From Acidobacteriota bacterium (GTDB lineage Bacteria > Acidobacteriota > Blastocatellia > Pyrinomonadales > Pyrinomonadaceae), in assembly GCA_023436495.1 (NCBI GenBank), contig JAEZIT010000001.1, forward strand, positions 1-49,482: a stretch of DNA of 49,482 nucleotides, read 5' to 3'. This document shows, in pieces, positions 32,777 through 41,434 of the stretch. The position numbers and the translations under genes were made by a program. Below the pieces are notes generated by a model, which saw only the letters and a list, made by a program, of their open reading frames with translations, had not been told where the DNA came from and made no database searches. Each line of letters begins with the position of its first letter. Position 1 is the first letter of the stretch.

Positions 32777-34531
32777 TCAAGATGAAATGTCCGATTCACC
32801 GGACCGGACGTTCAGGAACTCAGTCAGTTTGGGTGTCGCAGCGGTTTCGACGGAACCGGTATCGTCGCCCGTCACGATCCGAACCTCGCGCGGGAGTTCG
32901 ATCGTGATGGTCGAGCCTTCACCCTCGAGGCTGCGGACGTTGATCGTGCCATTGTGATCGCGGATTATCTGATAAACGATCGAAAGTCCCAATCCGGTGC
33001 CGCCGGAGGTCGAATGCGAAAAAGGCTCGAAGAGCTGTTCGACCTGATCGACGGACATTCCGCGGCCCGTGTCCTCGAACGTTATGCGGATGCGGTTATT
33101 CGGGATAGGTTCGACGGCGATCTTCAGCGTACCGCCGTTCGGCATTGCCTGGATCGCGTTGCGTGCAAGGTTCCAGAAGATCTGCTTGATCTGTGTCACG
33201 TCGGCGAAGATAAACACGGGCGTGTCGGGAATCGCGGCGTCGATGACGTGGTTCTTGGAGACGTCCGGGCTGTGGCGAAGCAGCGTCATCGTGTCACGCA
33301 CGGCTTCGCAGATGTCGATCTCGGTATAGCTGCCGACCTTTGGTTTCGAGAAGCTGAGAAAGTTGGTGATGATGGAATTCAACCTGTCGGATTCGCGCAG
33401 GATGATGCCCATAAGGTCGGCCTGGACAGATTCCGGCGGCGTATTCGACTGCAGGACCTGGATCGCGCCGCGCATAGCGCCGAGAGGATTACGTATCTCG
33501 TGCGCGAGGCCCGCTCCGACGCGGCCTACGGCGGCGAGACGGTCCTTTCGGCGAACGCTTTCTTCCATCGAGCGTATTTCGGTCAGGTCCTGAAAGGTAA
33601 TGATCAGCCCCGTCGATTCGCCGGTTTCTGAAAAGAGCTGAGAGATGGCATAGCCGATGCGGACGGCGAAGCCTTCGGGTGTGACGAGATCGGCTTCGAA
33701 ACGCGGCTGCTGTTCGCCTTCGCTGACAGCCACCGAAAGGTCGATCGCCTGTCTGATATCGCCAAAGAGCTCAAAAATGCTGCGGCCGGTCATTTCTTCG
33801 ACGGTGTGGCCGGTGATCTCGGCGGCAGCGGCGTTAAAGGTGAATATTCGGCCTTCGAGATCGGTTGTGATCAATCCCGAGCGGATGGATTCGATGATGC
33901 GTTCGTGCAAGGCGCGGAGATTTGCAAGGTTCGCGGCGGCCTCTTTTAACTGTTCGCCGGAGAAACGGCGTTCGGACAGACGAGACGCGAGAAGCCCGAC
34001 GACGAGCAGCGCAACGACGTGGAAGCTGACGATCTGAATCGTGCTTCCCATCGAACGGGCGGCGTCGGATGTGTCTATTACGCCAAAGGTAACCAGTGTC
34101 GCCAGAGTTACGAACAAAAATACGCAGAGCAGGCCAACGACCAGCGTAGAGCGGGGTTTGAGAAAGATGCTGGATACGCTGATAAGTACAATATACAGCG
34201 TAACATACGGCGAAGAGAGGTCGCCCGTGCGCCAGACGAGCCACGTGATCATCAGCGCATCGAGCAGGAACTGGGCACGTATCTGCCAGATAAGGCTTTT
34301 GCTGAGCCGGAGAAGGAAAAAGTAAACGACCGTCAGCCCGACGGCGATGATAAAGATCAGGAACGGTTCCTGCGGGATGGTTTCCAGCGTGATCTCGAGC
34401 CTGCCCTTGTACCAGATCCAGCTAGTGACCAGGAGCAGAAAGGTGACCATCAGCCGGCCTATGATCAGTGTCTGGACGAGCTGGATCGCACGAGGATTGG
34501 CTGAAAAACTATTTTCGTCTACACTTGTCAT
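32777..34531 (-). CDS. pilS: Sensor histidine kinase, PilS-like
   Basis: The 584 residues begin with a membrane region of about six helices (residues 20-205), as in PilS of Pseudomonas. A PAS domain follows (about 225-345, IIESIRSGLITTDLEGRIFTFN). The HisKA domain has the phospho-His in GAGLAHEIRNPLGAMRGAI (about 370), and the HATPase_c domain has FWNLARNAIQAMPNGG (N box), EDTGRGMS and GTGLGLSIV. In Pseudomonas, PilS senses pilin in the inner membrane and controls PilR. Here the next gene is the PilR-like regulator. It is divergent from the cupin gene, 18 bp apart at the starts. Confidence 0.82.
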   Translation of the reverse strand: MTSVDENSFSANPRAIQLVQTLIIGRLMVTFLLLVTSWIWYKGRLEITLETIPQEPFLIFIIAVGLTVVYFFLLRLSKSLIWQIRAQFLLDALMITWLVWRTGDLSSPYVTLYIVLISVSSIFLKPRSTLVVGLLCVFLFVTLATLVTFGVIDTSDAARSMGSTIQIVSFHVVALLVVGLLASRLSERRFSGEQLKEAAANLANLRALHERIIESIRSGLITTDLEGRIFTFNAAAAEITGHTVEEMTGRSIFELFGDIRQAIDLSVAVSEGEQQPRFEADLVTPEGFAVRIGYAISQLFSETGESTGLIITFQDLTEIRSMEESVRRKDRLAAVGRVGAGLAHEIRNPLGAMRGAIQVLQSNTPPESVQADLMGIILRESDRLNSIITNFLSFSKPKVGSYTEIDICEAVRDTMTLLRHSPDVSKNHVIDAAIPDTPVFIFADVTQIKQIFWNLARNAIQAMPNGGTLKIAVEPIPNNRIRITFEDTGRGMSVDQVEQLFEPFSHSTSGGTGLGLSIVYQIIRDHNGTINVRSLEGEGSTITIELPREVRIVTGDDTGSVETAATPKLTEFLNVRSGESDISS

Positions 34532-34549
34532 ACTCTAACGGGACGCGAT

Positions 34550-34933
34550 ATGGACGAATCAGGAAAAACCGTGAATCAGCCGCTCGTCGATCACCGCCCA
34601 TGGGGCAATTTTACGATCCTCGACGAAGGCGAGAACTATAAAGTAAAAAGGTTAGAAGTACTGCCGGAAAAACGGCTGAGCTATCAGCGTCATTCGCGGC
34701 GTTCGGAACACTGGCTAGTGGTCCGCGGCGTAGCTAAGGTTACATTAAACGGCGATGAAATTCTAGTCAATTCGGGCGAATCGATCGACATCCCGGTCCG
34801 GTCGGCGCACCGTGTGGAGAATCCCGATGCGAGCGAAATGCTCGTGTTCATCGAAGTGCAGACGGGCGATTATTTCGGCGAAGATGACATCGAGCGGATC
34901 GAAGACGATTTCGGCCGAAGCAGCACCGACTAA
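34550..34933 (+). CDS. Cupin protein, mannose-6-phosphate isomerase type II C-terminal domain family
   Basis: This 127-residue single cupin matches the C-terminal isomerase part of bifunctional mannose-1-phosphate guanylyltransferase/phosphomannose isomerases. It has RPWGNF near the N-terminus, LSYQRHSRRSEHWLVVRG with the metal-binding His/Glu residues, GESIDIPVRSAHRVEN, and FIEVQTGDYFGEDDIERIEDDFGR. The guanylyltransferase half is absent, as in many stand-alone family members. It could supply fructose-6-phosphate/mannose-6-phosphate interconversion for surface sugars. The stop overlaps that of convergent gmhB by 4 bp. Confidence 0.87.
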   Translation: MDESGKTVNQPLVDHRPWGNFTILDEGENYKVKRLEVLPEKRLSYQRHSRRSEHWLVVRGVAKVTLNGDEILVNSGESIDIPVRSAHRVENPDASEMLVFIEVQTGDYFGEDDIERIEDDFGRSSTD

Positions 34934-35475
34934 TCCATTATGCCGCCGTTGACGATCGCGGATGCTGCCTCCCAAAGGTCTTTTGCCACTACGTCGGGCC
35001 GTCGCTCGAGTTCGTCGATCTGGCGCCGGCCGTAGCCGGTCATGACGGCCGCAGTTTTGATCCCCGCATTGAATCCCGTTTCGATATCGATCCGTTTGTC
35101 GCCAATCATCCACGAATTTTCCAGGTCGATCTCAAAATCACGGCATGCCGCGTTGATCATTCCCAAGCCTGGTTTGCGGCATTCGCAGCCTTCGTCCGGC
35201 AGGTGCGGGCAAAAATAGAATCCGTCAACCTTTTCGGTCAACAGCGACTGGATCTCGTCATGGATCGAATGCATATCGCGTGCTTCGAACAGCTTTCTGC
35301 CGATGCCGGATTGATTCGTGACCACGATCATCAGATAACCGTTCTGTTTCAGAAGTTTTACGGCATCGTCCGTGAACGGGAAGAACCTCAGGTCCTCGAT
35401 CCGCGAGAGGAAATTGACCTCTTCGATCAGGGTGCCGTCGCGGTCGATAAAAATGGCCTTTTGACCTTTTTTCAT
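34930..35475 (-). CDS. gmhB: D-glycero-beta-D-manno-heptose 1,7-bisphosphate 7-phosphatase (HAD)
   Basis: The 181-residue HAD phosphatase removes the 7-phosphate in ADP-heptose synthesis. It has the nucleophile motif FIDRDGTLIEEVNFL, motif II VVTNQSGIGR, the zinc loop CPHLPDEGCECRKP that is diagnostic of GmhB-type histidinol phosphatase-like HADs, and motif IV MIGDKRIDIETG. It starts 2 bp after waaF ends and belongs to a three-gene unit with waaF and the epimerase, consistent with LPS inner-core heptose supply and transfer. Confidence 0.92.
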   Translation of the reverse strand: MKKGQKAIFIDRDGTLIEEVNFLSRIEDLRFFPFTDDAVKLLKQNGYLMIVVTNQSGIGRKLFEARDMHSIHDEIQSLLTEKVDGFYFCPHLPDEGCECRKPGLGMINAACRDFEIDLENSWMIGDKRIDIETGFNAGIKTAAVMTGYGRRQIDELERRPDVVAKDLWEAASAIVNGGIMD

Positions 35476-35477
35476 AA

Positions 35478-36533
35478 TCAGTTAACAGAATGATACCGCA
35501 CCGCGGAAAGTTTTTCCTTTGCCAAAGCGAAAACGGTTTCTGGCGTGACGCGGACCATGCACCGATGGTCGATCGGGCAATCGCGAAGCATACAGGGCGA
35601 ACATTCGACATCGACGCGGACGACCGAGGCTTTGGGGGAATATGGCCGCGTTGTCGTCGGGTCGGTCGGGCCGAATATGACTATGGTTTCAGTGCCGACG
35701 GCCGGCGCGACGTGCGCGAGGCCCATGTCGTTCGAGATCATCAGATCTGCCACGCTTAGGACCGCGACCGCTTCATCGAGGCCGGTCTTACCCGCGAGAA
35801 TGACGGGTTTCACAGCGGAGAGTTCGAAGACCTCGGCCGCGACCGGTTCCTCGTCTTTTGAACCAACGATGACGACGTTGGCGTTAAGTTCGGATGCGAG
35901 CATGTCGTTAAGCCTGGCATAGTATTCGGGCAGCCATCGCTTTGCCCTTGAATTAGCGGCGCCGACGCCGAGCGTGACTAGCGGGCGCAGGGCATCGCAT
36001 CCGACATCGCTGAGTACTGAACGTGCTTGCCGCTGCCGCTCTTCGGAAACAGCAACCGCGGATTCGGGTTCGCGGCCGCCGACGGTATCGCTGCCGAGCA
36101 TTTCGCGTTCGACCTGTCCGATCAGGTTCAGATAATAGAATACTTCGTGGCGCTCGCTCTTCCATTTCGGGACCGGAACGGGATGCGACAGAAAGAACCG
36201 GCGGGCTTCGCGGGAATAACCGAACCTGTCGCGGACGCCCGCAAAGCGCATAGTAAGCGCAGAGGCAAACGAATTCGGCAAAATTATGCCAAGATCGAAC
36301 TCGCCCTGTTTTAATACTTTGGATTGTTCGATAACGTCAGAAAGCCGGGATTCGCCCCTGTCGAAGGGAAGGATCGCATCGATAAAATCGGCGTCGCGAA
36401 ATATGCCTTCCGCCCATGATCGCGTGTGAAGCGTGATGTGCGCGCCAGGAAAAATGCGGCGCAGCTCGCGCATCGCGGGAATCGCCATCACCGCATCGCC
36501 TATCCAATTCGTTCCGCGGACTACGATCTTCAT
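35478..36533 (-). CDS. waaF: ADP-heptose:LPS heptosyltransferase II (GT9)
   Basis: The 351 residues match glycosyltransferase family 9. They have RGTNWIGDAVMAIPAMRELRRIFP at the N-terminus (with the catalytic Asp of the WIGD motif), VTLGVGAANSRAKRWLPEYYARL mid-protein, and DLMISNDMGLAHVAPAVGTETIVIFGPTDP near the C-terminus as the donor site. It adds heptose to the LPS inner core at the cytoplasmic face. It is 12 bp from the upstream epimerase gene and 2 bp from gmhB. Confidence 0.92.
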   Translation of the reverse strand: MKIVVRGTNWIGDAVMAIPAMRELRRIFPGAHITLHTRSWAEGIFRDADFIDAILPFDRGESRLSDVIEQSKVLKQGEFDLGIILPNSFASALTMRFAGVRDRFGYSREARRFFLSHPVPVPKWKSERHEVFYYLNLIGQVEREMLGSDTVGGREPESAVAVSEERQRQARSVLSDVGCDALRPLVTLGVGAANSRAKRWLPEYYARLNDMLASELNANVVIVGSKDEEPVAAEVFELSAVKPVILAGKTGLDEAVAVLSVADLMISNDMGLAHVAPAVGTETIVIFGPTDPTTTRPYSPKASVVRVDVECSPCMLRDCPIDHRCMVRVTPETVFALAKEKLSAVRYHSVN

Positions 36534-36545
36534 CGGGTAAATTTT

Positions 36546-37403
36546 CTATACAGCAACATGCTCGAACAAGCTTTTCAAGGCGTCGTCAAGCTTCGTTTCC
36601 GGCTTCCAGCCGAGTTCCTGCGAGACCATCGATAGGTCCGTGACATAATTCATTGGTGCCGGGGCGGGCACGTTCACGGATTCATCGATCACAGCCTGGA
36701 GCCCGGAAACCTCTTCCAGCTTTTCAATAAGTTCCCGCAGCGACAGGGAATTTTCGCGGCCGCCGCCCAGATTGTACAGCCCGTGGCATATGACCGAATC
36801 GATAAACGTTTCGCACGCGCGCGACAGATCGTCGATGTATAAAAGATCGCGCCTCGGCCGGCCCTTTCCCGGAAGATGGATGCGCTCGCCGGTGTTTATT
36901 GCTTCGGCGTATGCGGCCGGAAAATTGGGAACGTTGCCGTCACTTGCCGGGGCGACGATCGTCGATAACCGGAAAATGCACGCACGGAAACGATTTTGAT
37001 GGGCATAATATTCGATATAGCGTTCGGCGATCAGTTTCGACCATTCGAGTGCAGATTGGCCTGAATACATCGTCGGGCAGCTTTCCGGCACCTCGCGATA
37101 ATTGTCTGCGAATCGGCCGTAAACATCCTTGGTCGAGGCGAAGATAAACACGGAATCGGGCTTCATGTTTCGCAGGAGATTGACGGTGCCGTCGACGTTC
37201 GTCAAAAAAACCTCTTCGGCCGCGTCGGGCGATTTGTCGAGGTGCGCGGCGAGGTGGATAACGACGTCGTATTCGCCGGCGATCGCCGCGTCCTGCAAAT
37301 TTAGTATGTCGTGGCCGGAACGCCGCGACAGATCGTCGGCATTGAAGTATTTGCGGATGTACGTGCCGAGAAAACCGCTTCCGCCGGTGACCAGTACCTT
37401 CAT
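36546..37403 (-). CDS. NAD-dependent epimerase/dehydratase (extended SDR)
   Basis: The ATG at 37403 starts MKVLVTGGSGFLGTYIRK, the usual beginning; the open frame runs 41 codons further without support. The product has 285 residues, with the GGSGFLG dinucleotide motif, a VIHLAAHLDKSP strand, and DLLYIDDLSRACE typical of nucleotide-sugar epimerases. The expected active-site YxxxK is altered: the aligned segment reads SALEWSKLIAERY, so Lys is kept but Tyr is replaced by Leu. It is first in the unit with waaF and gmhB, which suggests a nucleotide-sugar substrate. The activity is uncertain because of the missing Tyr. Confidence 0.82.
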   Translation of the reverse strand: MKVLVTGGSGFLGTYIRKYFNADDLSRRSGHDILNLQDAAIAGEYDVVIHLAAHLDKSPDAAEEVFLTNVDGTVNLLRNMKPDSVFIFASTKDVYGRFADNYREVPESCPTMYSGQSALEWSKLIAERYIEYYAHQNRFRACIFRLSTIVAPASDGNVPNFPAAYAEAINTGERIHLPGKGRPRRDLLYIDDLSRACETFIDSVICHGLYNLGGGRENSLSLRELIEKLEEVSGLQAVIDESVNVPAPAPMNYVTDLSMVSQELGWKPETKLDDALKSLFEHVAV

Positions 37404-37571
37404 CGGCTCATTATATCGCAAATATCCCGCCGAGGGCTGGCCGAAGGCAACGCAAAATGGCGGTAAATGGACCGAATTAATCTCTGGACACCCGCGACGC
37501 CGAACCGTTAGAATTAAATCAGGCAACCGCCATTATTGAACTCCGCACTAAATCTTCATAAGTATTCAAAA

Positions 37572-40397
37572 ATGCAGCAGATGAGACCAACGAGATCAGG
37601 CCGATCGAAGAGCCCGCCGCGCGGATGGAAAAAGACGCGCCGAATCGCATCGTATCAGGCTCCGCCGCCATCGCGGTCCCGACGCGTGATGCGAAAGATC
37701 TTCAGCCCGTGGGTCCTGGCTCTGTCGCTGCTTATAGTGCTCGGCGGGTTTCTGACGCTGACATATTACTGGTTCGAATTTTCCGACACGATCGATAATC
37801 GGCTGCTGAGCGGCGAGATATTTACGCCGAACGCAGGAATATATTCGGCGCCGAAGATCCTGAAAACGGGTGAAGCAACGACGATGCCGGCGTTGATCGA
37901 ATACCTGAAGTCCGCGGGATATATAGAGAAGAACGATCGAGCGGATGCTTCGCGGAGCCGCTATTCGGTCGAGGGCGGCGACCTCAAGATCGAGCCTGGT
38001 TCGACGGGGACCATCGACGGCAAGAAGGTGTTTCACTCGCTGTCTGTAAAATTTGCAAAGGACGGAAAATCAGTCGCAAAGATCGTCGATTCCGATCAGG
38101 GGACCGAAGCCGAAAAGTCGCTGCTTGAACCCAGAATGCTAAGCACGGTCGCAGCCGAAGGCGACGGACGGCGAAAGACGGTGACGTTCAACGACCTGCC
38201 GCCGCAGCTTATAAAGGCGATCACGGTTACAGAAGACCGCGCGTTCTTCGAGCATCGCGGCGTAAATCTTCGCGGCATCGCACGAGCGGCGTGGCGGCGA
38301 TACGACAGCGAGAAAGACGGCCCGCTGGAAAATCAGGGCGGTTCGTCGATCACGCAGCAGCTCGTAAAAAACCTGCTGTTGACGAACGAGCCGACGCTGG
38401 AGCGGAAGATCAGAGAAGCCTATATGTCGATCATTCTGGAGACGAGGCTTTCGAAGCAGGAGATATTCACGCTCTATGCAAACCAGATCTATTTGGGGCA
38501 ACAGTCGGGCTTGGCAATATACGGCGTCGGCGAGGCGTCGAACGCGTATTTCGGAAAGGACGTGACGCAGCTCTCGCTGCCCGAGGCGGCGTTTATCGCC
38601 GGGATAATCCGCAGCCCGAACCGCTACAATCCATACAAGAATATCGAAAAGGTGACGGAACGCCGGAATCAGGTCCTGGATTCAATGCTCGAGGCCGGCG
38701 AGATATCGGCACAGCAGAATGCCGAAGGCCGACGGACGGCAATAGAATTGAAAAAGATATCGAACCGCCGCGACCTTCAGGGAATGCCGTATTTTTCGCA
38801 GTATGCGATCGAAGAGCTGCCGAAGGTCGTATCCGACCCCGAGGCTCTGCAGCATTACCGCGTCTATACCTCGATCGACCCGGACCTGCAGCGGATCGCA
38901 TATGAAACGGTTGCGAAACGTCTTGAAAAACTCGACAAGGCGTTTCCGAAAAAGCCGGCGGGAAGCCTGAACGCGGCATTGGTGGCGATGCGTCCGCAGA
39001 CCGGCGAGATCGTCGCGATGGTCGGCGGGAGAGATTATCTTCAGAACCAGTTCAACCGTGCGACCGATGCAATGCGGCAGCCCGGATCCGTGTTCAAGCC
39101 GTTCGTTTACGCGACGGCGATAAATTCGGCTTATGATTCGGGGTCGCGGCTGTTCACGGCGGCTTCGGTCGTTAAGGATGAAAAGAAGACGTTCACATAC
39201 GGCAGAGAATCGTATTCGCCGAACAATTACGGAGATCATTTTTCGAACCAGGAAATAACGCTGCGTGATGCGCTGGTCAAGAGCAAGAACACCATAACCG
39301 TTGACCTGGCGATGCAGTTGAACGTCGGCCGCGTGATGAACCTCGCGACAAAGGCCGGAATGCCAAAGGTAGAGCGGGCATATCCGTCGATGGCTCTTGG
39401 CACGGCGGAAGCGACGCCGCTGCAGGTTGCGACGGCATACTCAATATTTCCGAACCTCGGCGACCGCGTCCTGCCTACGCCCATAACGCAGGTGACAAGG
39501 GGCGACGGGACGATCGTCGCCACGCCTACGCCAGATAAAAAGAACGTGATAAGGCCGGAGGTCGCGTATGTGATGAACGACATCATGAAGGACGTGATAA
39601 ACCGCGGAACGGCCGCTCAGGTACAGGGTTGGGGATTTCGAAACGCCGCGGGCAAGGCGGCTTTTGCGGGAAAGACGGGAACGTCGCGGGACGGATGGTT
39701 CGCGGGATTTACGCCGGAGCTGGTCTGTGTCGTCTATGTCGGATTTGATGACGGCAGCGACCTTAGGATGAAAGGATCGGATTCGGCAATGCCTATCTGG
39801 GCGGATTTTATGAAAGAGGCGCTCGGGCGCCACCCGGAATGGAATGGGGATTGGCCAATGCCCGCGAATATCCGCAAGGCCGAGATAGACATTCGCAACG
39901 GAAAGGTGATCAAGGAACTCGATGGAACACAGCCGCAGGAAGCGCCAAGCGCGGAACCGGCATCCGTGAGCCCGAGCGATCCGTACGCCGAATCGCTGCC
40001 CGCGCCGAAAGAGGTATTTGTAACCGACGTGCCGGCGGAATTTCGCCGCGTGGAGCTTTTTATAGGCGGAACCGTCCCGAGTCGGTCGCTGGCCGAAACC
40101 GATCCGGAATTGCCCCCAGACGAACTGTATCCTGAACTTGCGCCGGAGCCCGACGCAACACCCAGCCCGGATGCCGCGGCAACACCGATCAACGGCACGT
40201 GGCAAGAAAACATGGAACGAGAATCGCCCGGAACAGCGGCTTCGCCGACGTCGACACCGCGACGTGCCGCGGCCGGAAAGATCGTCGAGGTCTGCATAAT
40301 CACGGGCATGCGCGCGACGGCGAATTGTCCTGAGAAAGACGCCCGCAATTTCAAGCCCGGCGAGGAGCCGAAGGAATTCTGCAAGCTGCACCGCTAG
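37572..40397 (+). CDS. Class A penicillin-binding protein (PBP1B-like: UB2H, transglycosylase, transpeptidase)
   Basis: From the ATG at 37572 there are 941 residues; a TTG at 37536 is possible. Order: a basic cytoplasmic tail, one membrane helix (about 43-66), a UB2H-like module (about 100-160) as in PBP1B, and a GT51 transglycosylase with Glu 221 in TEDRAFFEHRGVNLRG and SSITQQLVKNLLL. The transpeptidase follows, with SVFK at about 506, SKNT, and KTGTS. The C-terminal 190 residues are Pro/Glu/Ala-rich and end in a Cys-containing segment (VCIITGMRATANCPE, EFCKLHR), typical of acidobacterial PBPs. It polymerises and crosslinks peptidoglycan. The next gene starts 30 bp later. Confidence 0.93.
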   Translation: MQQMRPTRSGRSKSPPRGWKKTRRIASYQAPPPSRSRRVMRKIFSPWVLALSLLIVLGGFLTLTYYWFEFSDTIDNRLLSGEIFTPNAGIYSAPKILKTGEATTMPALIEYLKSAGYIEKNDRADASRSRYSVEGGDLKIEPGSTGTIDGKKVFHSLSVKFAKDGKSVAKIVDSDQGTEAEKSLLEPRMLSTVAAEGDGRRKTVTFNDLPPQLIKAITVTEDRAFFEHRGVNLRGIARAAWRRYDSEKDGPLENQGGSSITQQLVKNLLLTNEPTLERKIREAYMSIILETRLSKQEIFTLYANQIYLGQQSGLAIYGVGEASNAYFGKDVTQLSLPEAAFIAGIIRSPNRYNPYKNIEKVTERRNQVLDSMLEAGEISAQQNAEGRRTAIELKKISNRRDLQGMPYFSQYAIEELPKVVSDPEALQHYRVYTSIDPDLQRIAYETVAKRLEKLDKAFPKKPAGSLNAALVAMRPQTGEIVAMVGGRDYLQNQFNRATDAMRQPGSVFKPFVYATAINSAYDSGSRLFTAASVVKDEKKTFTYGRESYSPNNYGDHFSNQEITLRDALVKSKNTITVDLAMQLNVGRVMNLATKAGMPKVERAYPSMALGTAEATPLQVATAYSIFPNLGDRVLPTPITQVTRGDGTIVATPTPDKKNVIRPEVAYVMNDIMKDVINRGTAAQVQGWGFRNAAGKAAFAGKTGTSRDGWFAGFTPELVCVVYVGFDDGSDLRMKGSDSAMPIWADFMKEALGRHPEWNGDWPMPANIRKAEIDIRNGKVIKELDGTQPQEAPSAEPASVSPSDPYAESLPAPKEVFVTDVPAEFRRVELFIGGTVPSRSLAETDPELPPDELYPELAPEPDATPSPDAAATPINGTWQENMERESPGTAASPTSTPRRAAAGKIVEVCIITGMRATANCPEKDARNFKPGEEPKEFCKLHR

Positions 40398-40427
40398 GGA
40401 AGATCGGGTTGTGATATATTCGATTCG

Positions 40428-41384
40428 ATGTCGATATACGACGGTCTTGCACCGATAGAACTAGACAAAATAAACACTTACGAACTCGCATCGCGGCCCA
40501 GCAAGGTGACCGTTAAGGAAATTGCCGAACCGGTTTCTGAAGATGATTCGCTTCGGACATTCTTGGATAAGCTGCCGGATATTCTTGCCGTGCGCTCGCT
40601 GCGCGAAGTTGCCGCACGCATCCGCCGTGCTAAAGAACGAGGAAAGCCGATCATTTGGGGAATGGGCGGGCACGTCGTTAAGACGGGACTTGCACCCGTG
40701 ATCATCGATTTGATGAAACGCGGCTATGTTTCGGCAGTCGCGGCGAACGGTTCGGTGCTGGTGCACGATGCGGAGATCGCAATGGTCGGATTTACGAGCG
40801 AGGATGTGGACGCAACGCTCGGGCACGGCGATTTCGGCGCGTCGAAAGAGACGGGTGAATTGTTGAACGCCGCCGCTAAGAACGGAATGAGCGATGCGAT
40901 CGGCCTCGGCGAAGCGATGGGCCGTGAATTGTCGGCACAATCGCCGCCGTTCTCGGAGCAGTCGTTGTTATGTTCCACATATTCGATGAAGATCCCGTTT
41001 ACCGCACATCTGTCGATCGGCGCGGATATCGGGCACTTTCATGCGTCGTGTGATGGCGCAGCGCTTGGGGACACGTCGCACAGGGATTTTCGCCTTATTT
41101 GTTCGCTCGTAAAAGAAATGGACGGCGGCGGTGTTTATCTTAATTATGGATCGGCCGTCATGATGCCGGAGATCTTTCTAAAAGCCGTGACCGTCGTGCG
41201 AAACCTCGGGCACGAACTGAACGACATAACGACCGTAAACTTTGATTTCGTACAGCATTATAGGCCGCTTACTAACGTCGTCAGAAGGCCGACATCGGGC
41301 GGCGCGGGAAAGGGGTTCGCGATAACAGGACATCATGAGCTGACGCTGCCGCTGCTGGCCGCGCAGGTCATTTGCGGAGAATAA
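40428..41384 (+). CDS. Conserved-looking protein of uncertain function, possibly deoxyhypusine synthase-like
   Basis: The 318 residues lack a signal peptide and membrane helices. Visible blocks are KPIIWGMGGHVVKTGLAPV, an AANGSVLVHDAEIAMVG strand, TSEDVDATLGHGDFGASKET, and a C-terminal FAITGHHELTLPLLAAQV. The G-rich first strand and repeated strand-helix units suggest a Rossmann-like NAD-binding fold. The nearest group I can think of is the bacterial deoxyhypusine synthase-like family, but I cannot verify the catalytic lysine, and bacteria lack eIF5A. It follows the PBP gene by 30 bp and may share its transcript. Function is unassigned. Confidence 0.6.
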   Translation: MSIYDGLAPIELDKINTYELASRPSKVTVKEIAEPVSEDDSLRTFLDKLPDILAVRSLREVAARIRRAKERGKPIIWGMGGHVVKTGLAPVIIDLMKRGYVSAVAANGSVLVHDAEIAMVGFTSEDVDATLGHGDFGASKETGELLNAAAKNGMSDAIGLGEAMGRELSAQSPPFSEQSLLCSTYSMKIPFTAHLSIGADIGHFHASCDGAALGDTSHRDFRLICSLVKEMDGGGVYLNYGSAVMMPEIFLKAVTVVRNLGHELNDITTVNFDFVQHYRPLTNVVRRPTSGGAGKGFAITGHHELTLPLLAAQVICGE

Positions 41385-41391
41385 AGAAGGC

Positions 41392-41421
41392 CTCAGGCAT
41401 ACTGCGTCGTGCATGCCTGAG
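41392..41421 (-). terminator. Hairpin between convergent genes, probable terminator of the GSP17M-like gene
   Basis: CTCAGGCAT pairs perfectly with ATGCCTGAG around 12 nt. On the minus strand the stem is followed by GCCTTCTTTATT, a moderately T-rich tail; the plus side has none. Confidence 0.55.
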
Positions 41422-41434
41422 ACCACGGTACCAC

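Noticed and set aside
39441..40391. A 316-residue minus-strand frame inside the class A PBP gene
   Set aside because: Antisense shadow of the transpeptidase and Pro-rich tail; Arg/Cys-rich with no family features.
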